From assembly GCA_031261245.1 (NCBI GenBank), contig JAISKU010000005.1, positions 1-8,207 on the forward strand: a DNA stretch of 8,207 nt, written 5' to 3'. Position 1 is the first letter of the stretch. Every line of letters starts with the position of its first letter. A program made the position numbers and the translations under genes. The stretch comes from Oscillospiraceae bacterium (GTDB taxonomy: Bacteria > Bacillota > Clostridia > Oscillospirales > Oscillospiraceae). Shown piece after piece: positions 1-6,334 of the stretch. The notes below the pieces were generated by a model that was given only the letters and a program-made list of their open reading frames with translations, did not search any database and had not been told where the DNA came from.

Positions 1-1202
1 TACATCTTCTCGTCCGCCTGGGCGAGAAGCTCGCTCGGAGAGCGCGCGTTGTCCGGCCCGACGGCCACCACGCCGTAGCTCATGCTGTGGAAATACAGCG
101 ACTCCGGGTCGTCGTTCCGCTTCAAAAGCCTGCCGCGCAGCGCCTCGAGGTGCGTGTTCGCGCGCGTCTCGTCCCAACCCTCGGCGAGCAGCATGAACTC
201 GTCTCCTCCGAGGCGGCATATCGTAATATCGGGCGAAAATCCGCGCAGCACCGCCGTGACCGACAGTATGTACTTGTCGCCCTCGCTGTGTCCGTACTTG
301 TCGTTGACGTATTTCAGGTTGTCGATATCAACGAAGCAGAGCATAAAGCTGCGCTTCTCCACGACCCACTGGTCGAGCAGCCGCATACCGAAATGCCTGT
401 TGAACTGCCGCGTAAGCGTGTCGCGGTACGCCGTGTTCTCAAGCTCCCTTATGTGCTCGCGCTCCGCGCTGACGTCCGTAAGCGCGAAAACGACGGACGC
501 CTTGTCGCGCCACATAACGGGCCGCACCATCACCGAGAAGAACTGCGCGATGCCGCTGTCCGAGAGCTCCACCTCCACGACATGACTCGCCGGCTCGCCC
601 TCCGTCTCAAGTATCTTCGCGGACAGCCACTGCTTCAGCTGCGGCAGAAAGTCCTCGTTTGCGAGCACGTTCATCACCGGGTAATTCGTGAACAGCCACT
701 CCCCCGTGGACTTCTCAATCACGACAATCCACTGCTCGCTCTCGCGCGTAATAATCTCAAACAGGTCAATCGACTGCTCCAACGCCTTCGTCTTCTGGCG
801 GGAGCGCTCAATCTCCTGCACAAGCGCGTTGTGCCGCTGCTCAAGCTGCTTTGTCATCGTGTTGAACGCCGTGGCGAACTCGCCGAGGTAATCGACGTGC
901 TGGCGATAGTCGCCCTTCGCCACCTGCTGCGTCTGCCACGTCAGATGCTTCAGCGTGGAGTGCAGCGCCTTCAGCGGCGCGGCCATCTCGTTGTCCATCG
1001 ACGGCAGGGGGCAGTTGAGCTCTCCCTTCGACAAAAACTTCGCGAAGGAGCGCGTCTCCGACATGCAGTCGGCAAGGAACTCAAGCCCCTGTCCGAGCTC
1101 CGTAAAGCCCTCGGGCAGGACGGCATAATCCATTTTCGCCCGCGCCGGGTCGTACAACACGTCGCGCAGATACTCAAAAAGATATTCCGCTACAGCGTCC
1201 AT
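1..1202 (-). CDS. HAMP-like/PAS/GGDEF diguanylate cyclase, soluble (3' end cut by the window edge)
   Basis: Predicted cyclase making c-di-GMP from two GTP, in the cytoplasm. My translation gives 400 codons open to the edge, ending in ADEKMY, the usual end of a GGDEF domain, so little is missing. Residues 1-75 are a helical region with no membrane segment. Residues about 77-125 resemble a HAMP domain (VAKGDYRQHV, then FATAFNTMTKQL). A coiled-coil stretch runs to about 145, a PAS-like domain to about 255, then GGDEF. The GGDEF motif is at 332-336 and is intact. By alignment to PleD from memory, metal ligands D292 and D334 and guanine contacts N300 and D309 are all present. The product-inhibition I-site (RxxD before GGDEF) is missing. 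The ATG at 1202 follows GAGGAGG (1211-1217) with 8 nt spacing. It lies 41 bp after the V4R gene, probably as one operon, so that protein may supply its signal. The ligand is unknown. Confidence 0.93.
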   Translation of the reverse strand, partial: MDAVAEYLFEYLRDVLYDPARAKMDYAVLPEGFTELGQGLEFLADCMSETRSFAKFLSKGELNCPLPSMDNEMAAPLKALHSTLKHLTWQTQQVAKGDYRQHVDYLGEFATAFNTMTKQLEQRHNALVQEIERSRQKTKALEQSIDLFEIITRESEQWIVVIEKSTGEWLFTNYPVMNVLANEDFLPQLKQWLSAKILETEGEPASHVVEVELSDSGIAQFFSVMVRPVMWRDKASVVFALTDVSAEREHIRELENTAYRDTLTRQFNRHFGMRLLDQWVVEKRSFMLCFVDIDNLKYVNDKYGHSEGDKYILSVTAVLRGFSPDITICRLGGDEFMLLAEGWDETRANTHLEALRGRLLKRNDDPESLYFHSMSYGVVAVGPDNARSPSELLAQADEKM

Positions 1203-1210
1203 GATTTTAT

Positions 1211-1217
1211 CCTCCTC
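1211..1217 (-). promoter_or_regulatory. Ribosome binding site of the GGDEF gene
   Basis: GAGGAGG on the minus strand, 8 nt before the ATG at 1202. It fixes the start of the GGDEF gene. Confidence 0.85.
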
Positions 1218-1243
1218 GGCCGGGCGGTGCCCCGGGAAATCAA

Positions 1244-1777
1244 TTAGTGCGCAACTCCGTTGAAGCGGCAGACCCTGTCGCCGTTCGCCCAGCAGTCTAT
1301 CTCGCGCACGGTGTACTTCTTCCCCGTGTACGCCTCAAGTATTCCGGCGATAAATCCCTCGTCGTAGGTGCAGACAGTCTCGTTCGTCACGGGAAGCCCG
1401 CTGCAATCGAGATCCTGTCCGACCGTCAGCACGATCTCGCCCGACTCGGGGTCAAAATTCTCCATGCGCAGTATCCCGACCTTCAGCTCCTTGAGCGCCG
1501 TCTGCAAGCCCACGAGGAAGTTGTCGAGATCCGTCGTCAAATCAAGCGCGTTCTTCGCGAACTCAGTCCCCGCGAGGTGTCCGCAGTCGCGGAAGTGCTG
1601 ATTGGCGATCTCCACCCCGTACGCCTTTGTGAGCACGTCGAGCATCGTGTACTGCATCAGGCGGTACACGAGCACGGGCATCTCCTCGCCGAGGTCGCCG
1701 CGCCCCTCCTTGATATCCCCCAGATTATCCCAGCTGAATTCGTTGTGCTGCTTTCCCTTTGTAAAGATATTCGCCAT
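1244..1777 (-). CDS. Stand-alone V4R (4-vinyl reductase type) domain sensor protein
   Basis: A 177-residue protein that is essentially one V4R domain, the small-molecule binding fold of BchJ and of the phenol sensors DmpR, PoxR and MopR. The C-terminal signature EIDCWANGDRVC is clear. Cys136, Glu159, Cys162 and Cys170 have the spacing I recall for the MopR zinc site (C155, E178, C181, C189), so a bound zinc is likely. Extra cysteines are Cys65 and Cys125, the latter in DCSGLP. No catalytic, DNA-binding or membrane segment is present, so it is probably a cytoplasmic ligand sensor acting through a partner. The next gene, 41 bp on, is a diguanylate cyclase without an obvious ligand pocket apart from PAS. 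The ATG at 1777 is preferred because AAAGGA lies 10 nt before it; an in-frame GTG at 1786 would leave about 1 nt after that sequence. The ligand cannot be told from sequence. Confidence 0.9.
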   Translation of the reverse strand: MANIFTKGKQHNEFSWDNLGDIKEGRGDLGEEMPVLVYRLMQYTMLDVLTKAYGVEIANQHFRDCGHLAGTEFAKNALDLTTDLDNFLVGLQTALKELKVGILRMENFDPESGEIVLTVGQDLDCSGLPVTNETVCTYDEGFIAGILEAYTGKKYTVREIDCWANGDRVCRFNGVAH

Positions 1778-1787
1778 TATGCACACA

Positions 1788-1793
1788 TCCTTT
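1788..1793 (-). promoter_or_regulatory. Ribosome binding site deciding the V4R start
   Basis: AAAGGA on the minus strand, 10 nt before the ATG at 1777 but only 1 nt before the alternative GTG at 1786. This favours the ATG. Confidence 0.6.
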
Positions 1794-1805
1794 CATCATC
1801 GTATA

Positions 1806-1834
1806 ATATTAATATAATAACGCCGAAATGTCAA
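1806..1834 (-). promoter_or_regulatory. Promoter of the V4R-GGDEF operon
   Basis: The minus strand carries a perfect -35 TTGACA (1829-1834), a 17-bp spacer and -10 TAATAT (1806-1811), a near-consensus housekeeping sigma promoter. Transcription would begin near 1799 and leave a leader of roughly 20 nt before the V4R start. The -10 sits inside a 10-bp palindrome ATATTAATAT (1806-1815), and the -35 overlaps one copy of a TGACATTT direct repeat. Confidence 0.75.
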
Positions 1835-1848
1835 TAAATTAAATGTCA
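1826..1848. repeat. 8-bp direct repeat in the divergent promoter region
   Basis: AAATGTCA occurs at 1826-1833 and again at 1841-1848 on the plus strand, a 15-bp period. Read on the minus strand it is TGACATTT, and the promoter-proximal copy covers most of the -35 of the V4R promoter. It could be an operator, a duplicated -35, or chance in AT-rich DNA. Confidence 0.35.
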
Positions 1849-1860
1849 CACTATTGTAAC

Positions 1861-1888
1861 TTTACTCCAAACATTCATTTGGTATAAT
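1861..1888 (+). promoter_or_regulatory. Promoter of ireB, extended -10 type
   Basis: TATAAT at 1883-1888 is preceded by TGg (1880-1882), an extended -10. A weaker -35, TTTACT (1861-1866), lies 16 bp upstream. Transcription would start near 1895, giving a leader of about 40 nt before the ireB ATG. Confidence 0.72.
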
Positions 1889-1919
1889 AACAGCATAGAT
1901 ACGCAGCCTGTTTGAAGAT

Positions 1920-1924
1920 GGAGG
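1920..1924 (+). promoter_or_regulatory. Ribosome binding site of ireB
   Basis: GGAGG on the plus strand, 10 nt before the ATG at 1935. Confidence 0.75.
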
Positions 1925-1934
1925 ATGGAAGCGC

Positions 1935-2177
1935 ATGGATGATTTCACCAGGAAATTCACACCCGTCGGCGGCGGGGAGCAAATTCACTCGATACTCTCG
2001 GAGGTGTTCTCCGCTCTTGAGGAAAAGGGGTACAACCCCATAAACCAGATTGTCGGCTATCTCCTGTCGGAGGACCCGACGTACATCACAAGCCACCGCA
2101 ACGCGCGCGGCCTGATATGCAAGCTTGACCGCGATGAGCTCCTCGGGGAGATCGTGAAGTCCTACTTGGACAAATAA
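1935..2177 (+). CDS. ireB: IreB family regulatory phosphoprotein (UPF0297)
   Basis: An 80-residue cytoplasmic protein of the IreB/YrzL family, small dimeric proteins of Firmicutes. In Enterococcus faecalis IreB is a substrate of the PASTA kinase IreK and negatively affects cephalosporin resistance. The family core is clear at residues 30-58: EKGYNPINQIVGYLLSEDP followed by TYITSHRNAR. Length is at the short end of the family. The N-terminus has Thr5 and Thr9, candidates for the phosphorylated threonines near the start of the enterococcal protein, but the sequence around them differs, so the sites are inference. It has its own extended -10 promoter and is followed after 13 bp by a hairpin terminator, so it is monocistronic. 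In many relatives ireB is followed by the Holliday junction resolvase gene ruvX; that neighbour is absent here. No kinase or phosphatase gene is in the window. Confidence 0.93.
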   Translation: MDDFTRKFTPVGGGEQIHSILSEVFSALEEKGYNPINQIVGYLLSEDPTYITSHRNARGLICKLDRDELLGEIVKSYLDK

Positions 2178-2190
2178 TCGCAAAAAGTGT

Positions 2191-2222
2191 AAAAAACCCG
2201 GCGGGAAATCCCGCCGGGTTTT
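2191..2222. terminator. Bidirectional intrinsic terminator between ireB and cdd
   Basis: A perfect 9-bp stem, CCCGGCGGG (2197-2205) with CCCGCCGGG (2210-2218), has a 4-nt loop AAAT. It is flanked by six A on the left and four T on the right. It therefore ends transcription of ireB rightward (T tract 2219-2222) and of the secA-to-cdd run leftward (T tract from 2196 down to 2191). It lies 13 bp after the ireB stop and 7 bp after the cdd stop. Confidence 0.93.
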
Positions 2223-2229
2223 CTGCGCG

Positions 2230-2625
2230 CTAAAACTGCTCTTTTCCGAACGCGCGCGGCAAAAGCTCCGCCAGCGGATAGCTCACGTACCGCCCGTCGG
2301 CGCGGGAGGCGAGCACCTCTATCTCCGGTGAGAACTCGCACAGCATCTGTCTGCACGTGCCGCACGGCACGCAGTAGTTTATCCCGTCGGAGATTATCGC
2401 AATCCTCCTGAACTTCCGGTGCCCCGCCGCGACGGCCGCCGTCAGCGCCACCGCCTCGGCGCAGAGCGTCGCGCCGAACGCCGAATTCTCCACGTTGCAG
2501 CCCGTGTAAACGCTCCCGTCCGCCGCCTCTACGGCCGCGCCCACGGGAAAGCGCGAATACGGGCTGTAGCTGTGCTCCTTCGCGGCGCTCGCCATGTTGA
2601 TAAGCTCCCTGTCCGTCACTCTCAT
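2230..2625 (-). CDS. cdd: Cytidine deaminase
   Basis: A 131-residue zinc hydrolase that deaminates cytidine and deoxycytidine to uridine and deoxyuridine in pyrimidine salvage; cytoplasmic, of the small homotetrameric class. The substrate-binding segment FPVGAAVEA is at about 26-34 and CNVENSAFG at 43-51. The catalytic CAE at 55-57 supplies zinc ligand Cys55 and proton shuttle Glu57. PCGTCRQ at 87-93 supplies zinc ligands Cys88 and Cys91. Length and motif spacing match Bacillus subtilis Cdd. The ATG at 2625 follows GGAGG with 8 nt spacing; that site lies wholly in the 14-bp gap after the purL stop, so the two are probably co-transcribed and may be translationally coupled. It is the last gene before the terminator. 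All key residues are intact. Confidence 0.97.
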   Translation of the reverse strand: MRVTDRELINMASAAKEHSYSPYSRFPVGAAVEAADGSVYTGCNVENSAFGATLCAEAVALTAAVAAGHRKFRRIAIISDGINYCVPCGTCRQMLCEFSPEIEVLASRADGRYVSYPLAELLPRAFGKEQF

Positions 2626-2633
2626 TACAATAT

Positions 2634-2638
2634 CCTCC
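2634..2638 (-). promoter_or_regulatory. Ribosome binding site of cdd
   Basis: GGAGG on the minus strand, 8 nt before the cdd ATG and starting 1 nt after the purL TAA. Ribosomes ending purL translation would sit on it. Confidence 0.85.
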
Positions 2639-2639
2639 G

Positions 2640-5600
2640 TTATTTGTAGTAGTACACGCCGCTCTCAAACACCGGCTGGTGCCTGTTCCCGGCTATGTTT
2701 TTCGCGACGAGCCCGCCGCGCCTCTCGCTGTGTCCCATCTTCCCGAAAACCCGCCCGTCAGGCGAGAAAATCCCCTCGACCGCGCACCTCGACCCGTTCG
2801 GGTTCACCGCGATATCCATCGACGGCGCGCCGCCGATATCGCAGTATTGCGCCGCGATCTGCCCGCCCGCGATGAGCCTCTCAAGTCCGTCCTCCGGAGC
2901 CACAAACCGCCCCTCGCCGTGCGAAACCGGCACGGCGTACACGTCCCCGACGTCCGATTTGCTCATCCACGGCGACGCGACCGACGCCACCCGCGTGTAC
3001 ACATATCTCGCCTGATGCCGCCCTATCACGTTGTACGTCAGCGTGTACGGGTTCGTCTCGGGCGCGACAATCTCGCCGAACGGCACGAGGCCGAGCTTGA
3101 TAAGCGCCTGAAACCCGTTGCAAATGCCGAGCATAAGCCCGTCCCGCGCGCGAAGCAGCCCGTGCGCCGCGTCGGAAATCTCCGCGTTGCGGAAAAACGC
3201 CGTGATGAACTTCGCGCTCCCGTCCGGCTCGTCCCCGCCGGAAAATCCGCCGGGCAGCACGACGATCTGGCTCCCCTCTATCGCCCGCCGCGCCTGCGTC
3301 ACCGACTCGCGCAGCATCTCCGCCGTCAGGTTGCGTATCACGACCGTCTCCGCCGCCGCGCCCGCGCGCTCAAGCGCCCGCACCGTGTCGATCTCGCTGT
3401 TCGTCCCCGGGAACGACAGCACCGTCGCCCGCGGCCTCGCGAAGCTCTCCCGCGCGACGTAGACCTGCCGCTTCTCATACGATACCACGGGCGCGTCGCC
3501 CTCCGGCTCCGCCCGCGTCGGAAACACGCCCTCGAGCACGCCCTCGCGCTCCGCCAGCAGCTCCGCGAGCGCCTTCGTGTTGCCTTTTGAATATCTGAAT
3601 ACCGGCTCGGCTGTCGTCCGCCCGATAACCGTCGCGCCCTCGACAGGCCGCGTCACCTCCGCGAATACCGCGCCGAAGAACCCCGTATTGGCGTCCGCCT
3701 CCGCCTCAAATCCTATGTTGTTGCCGAAGCACATGTTGTAAAGCACCTCGAGCACGTACGGCTCCGCCGCCGCCGCCGCGACAATCACGCCGCTCTTAAT
3801 CAGCCCGTGGACGCGCCGCCACATCTCCTTTGTCGCCGTGAGGTCGTCGTTCGCCGAAAACAGTACCACGTCATGTCCCGCCGCCTTAAACTCCGGCGAG
3901 ACGATCTCCCGCGCGTCGGCCGGCGCAATCGCGAAGCTCACGAGCGTCGGCGGCACGTTTATCTCCCCCGCGCCCGCCTCGCCGAAGCTCCCGGACATGC
4001 TGTCCTTCCCGCCTATCGCCGCCGTTTCCAGGCCGATCTGCGCGTCGAGCGCGCCGAGCAGCGCCGAGAACACCTTGCCCCACCGCGCCGGCTCGCGCCG
4101 CAGCTTCTCAAAATACTCCTGAAACGTCAGATACGCCCTGTCCGGGTCCGCCCCCGCCGCGACGAGCTTCGCGAGGCTCACAATAACCGCCGTCCTCGCC
4201 CCGAAATACGGATTCACCTCCGAGATAAACGGGTCAAACCCGAACGCCATCACGCTCGCCGTCGTCGTCTCGCCCGATTGCACGGGCAAAAGCGCCGCCA
4301 TCACCTGCGGCGAGGTCTTTTGCGTCCTTCCCCCGAACGGCGCGAGCACAGTCGAGGCGCCCACGCTCGAGTCGAACATCTCGCGCAGACCCGCCTGCGA
4401 CGCAAGCCCGAGCTCATAGTATTCCCGGCGGTTTTTCGCCTCCCATTTCGCGTCCCAGCACAGCTCCGTCACCGCGACGTCCGCGTGCTTCGCCGCGCCG
4501 TTCGACGACAAAAACTCCCGCGACAGGCTCGCCACGACCGCGTTCTCAAATCTCAGCACCATGCGCGGCGATTTTGTCACCGTCGCGACGACGTAAGCCT
4601 CGAGGTTCTCCCCCGCCGCCTTCGCGATGAACGCCTCCGCATCCCGCGCCGCGACGACGACGGCCATGCGCTCCTGCGACTCCGATATCGCCAGCTCCGT
4701 CGCGCCCAGCCCCTCGTACTTCTTCCGCACCTTCGACAGATCAATATCCAGTCCGTCCGCGAGCTCCCCTATCGCCACCGACACGCCGCCCGCGCCGAAA
4801 TCGTTGCACCGCTTGATGAGCCGCGTCACCTCCGCGTCGCGGAAAAGCCGCTGAATCTTCCGCTCCTCCGGCGCGTTGCCCTTCTGCACCTCACTCGCCA
4901 TCGTGGACAGCGAGCTCGCGTTGTGCGTCTTGCTCGAGCCCGTCGCGCCGCCGATCCCGTCGCGTCCCGTGCGCCCGCCGAGAAGTATCACGACGTCGCC
5001 CGCCTCGGGCGTCTCCCGCCGCACATTCTCGAACTTCACCGCGCCGACGACCGCGCCAATCTCCATGCGCTTCGCCGCGTACCCCGGGTGGTAGAACTCG
5101 TGCACAAGCCCGGTCGCAAGCCCAATCTGGTTCCCGTAGCTCGAGTAACCCCGCGCGGCCGTCGTCGTAAGCCTCCTCTGCGGCAGCTTCCCCGGAATCG
5201 TGTCCGCGACGGCCGCCCGCGGATCCGCCGCGCCCGTCACGCGCATCGCCTGATAGACGTACGCCCGCCCGGACAGCGGATCGCGTATCGCGCCGCCGAT
5301 GCACGTCGCCGCACCGCCGAACGGCTCAATCTCCGTCGGGTGGTTGTGCGTCTCGTTCTTGAACATCAGCAGCCAGTCTTCAGTTTTCCCGTCAACCTCG
5401 ACGTCTATATGTATCGAGCACGCGTTCACCTCTTCGGACACGTCGAGGTTCCGCAATCCCCCGCGCTTCTTCAGCGCCTTCGCCGCGATCGTCCCCAGAT
5501 CCATCAGCGTAACCGGCCGCTCCGTCCCCTCGCCGTACACCTCGCGCCTAAGCTCGAGGTACCGCCCGAACGCCGCCCGCACCGTCTCGTCGGAAATTTT

Positions 5601-6317
5601 TATATCCTCAAGCCGCGTCTGAAACGTCGTGTGGCGGCAGTGATCGCTCCAGTACGTGTCCACAAGCCGCAGCTCCGTCACCGTCGGCTCGCGCCTCTCC
5701 TCGTCGCGGAAATACGCCCGCATGAACTTCAAATCGTCGAGATCCATCGCGAGCCCGTACTCGCCCAAAAGCTCCGCGAGCTCGCTGTCCGTCGCCGAGA
5801 TAAACCCTTCGACCGCCCGCACCGGCTCCGGCGCCGGGAACGTCCCGCGCAGCGTCTCCGGCTTCCCGGACGTCACCTCGCGCGTCTCGACGGGGTTTAT
5901 GAGATGCCGCTTCAGCGCCGTCTCGTCCGCCTCGGAGAGCTTTCCGTGGAACACATACGTGCGCGCGGCGCGCACCGTCGGCTTCTCCCCGCGCGTAATC
6001 ATCTGTATACACTGCGCGCAGGAGTCCGCGCGCTGGTCGTACTGCCCGGGAAGCGCCTCGACGGATATCCGAAAGCACTCCTCCGCCTCGCGCGGCAGCG
6101 CCTCGTCATAAATGTCGTCAATCGCCGGCTCGGAGAGTATCGCCGTGCGCGCCGCGCCGTACTCCTCCGGCGTCACGCCCTCGATGTCGTACCACACGAA
6201 CAGCCGCACGCGCTCAAGATGACGTATCCCGAGGAAATCGCGCGCCTCGGCGGCGAGGGCGCGCGCCTCGACGTCAAACCCCGGCTTCTTTTCGGTGTAA
6301 CAGCGAAAAACAGACAT
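2640..6317 (-). CDS. purL: Phosphoribosylformylglycinamidine synthase, single-chain
   Basis: FGAM synthase, the fourth step of de novo purine synthesis: FGAR, ATP and glutamine give FGAM. The 1225 residues join what many Bacillales make as PurS, PurL and PurQ, in the clostridial/streptococcal single-chain form. Order: a PurS-like region to about 150; a linker with WSDHCRHTTF near 223-232; a first synthetase half with NETHNHPTEIEPFGG at about 321-335 and GIGGATGSS at 454-462; a second half with FDSSVGAS at 648-655; and a C-terminal glutaminase from about 963. The glutaminase has PGTNSE, LPGGFSGGDE and LGICNGF with nucleophile Cys1066, and its His1196 and Glu1198 (GHSER) complete the triad. I chose the ATG at 6317, preceded by GGGGGAAG; an in-frame TTG lies 5 codons upstream. 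It follows the binding-protein gene by 17 bp. No PurR box or purine riboswitch is visible nearby, so control probably comes from further upstream. No frameshift or missing residue seen. Confidence 0.97.
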   Translation of the reverse strand: MSVFRCYTEKKPGFDVEARALAAEARDFLGIRHLERVRLFVWYDIEGVTPEEYGAARTAILSEPAIDDIYDEALPREAEECFRISVEALPGQYDQRADSCAQCIQMITRGEKPTVRAARTYVFHGKLSEADETALKRHLINPVETREVTSGKPETLRGTFPAPEPVRAVEGFISATDSELAELLGEYGLAMDLDDLKFMRAYFRDEERREPTVTELRLVDTYWSDHCRHTTFQTRLEDIKISDETVRAAFGRYLELRREVYGEGTERPVTLMDLGTIAAKALKKRGGLRNLDVSEEVNACSIHIDVEVDGKTEDWLLMFKNETHNHPTEIEPFGGAATCIGGAIRDPLSGRAYVYQAMRVTGAADPRAAVADTIPGKLPQRRLTTTAARGYSSYGNQIGLATGLVHEFYHPGYAAKRMEIGAVVGAVKFENVRRETPEAGDVVILLGGRTGRDGIGGATGSSKTHNASSLSTMASEVQKGNAPEERKIQRLFRDAEVTRLIKRCNDFGAGGVSVAIGELADGLDIDLSKVRKKYEGLGATELAISESQERMAVVVAARDAEAFIAKAAGENLEAYVVATVTKSPRMVLRFENAVVASLSREFLSSNGAAKHADVAVTELCWDAKWEAKNRREYYELGLASQAGLREMFDSSVGASTVLAPFGGRTQKTSPQVMAALLPVQSGETTTASVMAFGFDPFISEVNPYFGARTAVIVSLAKLVAAGADPDRAYLTFQEYFEKLRREPARWGKVFSALLGALDAQIGLETAAIGGKDSMSGSFGEAGAGEINVPPTLVSFAIAPADAREIVSPEFKAAGHDVVLFSANDDLTATKEMWRRVHGLIKSGVIVAAAAAEPYVLEVLYNMCFGNNIGFEAEADANTGFFGAVFAEVTRPVEGATVIGRTTAEPVFRYSKGNTKALAELLAEREGVLEGVFPTRAEPEGDAPVVSYEKRQVYVARESFARPRATVLSFPGTNSEIDTVRALERAGAAAETVVIRNLTAEMLRESVTQARRAIEGSQIVVLPGGFSGGDEPDGSAKFITAFFRNAEISDAAHGLLRARDGLMLGICNGFQALIKLGLVPFGEIVAPETNPYTLTYNVIGRHQARYVYTRVASVASPWMSKSDVGDVYAVPVSHGEGRFVAPEDGLERLIAGGQIAAQYCDIGGAPSMDIAVNPNGSRCAVEGIFSPDGRVFGKMGHSERRGGLVAKNIAGNRHQPVFESGVYYYK

Positions 6318-6334
6318 ATTCTTCCCCCGCAAAT

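Noticed and set aside
87..1247. A 386-codon plus-strand open frame opposite the GGDEF gene
   Set aside because: Arg/Leu/Val-rich with no domain, while the opposite strand encodes intact HAMP-like, PAS and GGDEF regions.
1806..1815. The 10-bp palindrome ATATTAATAT as an operator by itself
   Set aside because: Short A/T-only palindromes arise easily in such a region and this one is made of the -10 element itself, so I list it only as a note on the promoter.
1247..1837. A 196-codon plus-strand open frame opposite the V4R gene
   Set aside because: It runs through the promoter region and lacks any known motif; the minus strand holds a clear V4R domain with a good promoter.
2162..2668. A minus-strand open frame of 168 codons overlapping cdd in another frame
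   Set aside because: It crosses the terminator and both gene ends and is Gly/Arg-rich; cdd in the proper frame has all zinc ligands.
2679..3590. A 303-codon plus-strand open frame opposite the purL glutaminase domain
   Set aside because: Arg/Pro-rich, no motif, antisense to an intact catalytic domain.
3762..3780. A run of GCC-type triplets suggesting a microsatellite
   Set aside because: It simply encodes a short alanine run in purL (about residues 847-851), common in high-GC genes, and is too short to call a repeat feature.
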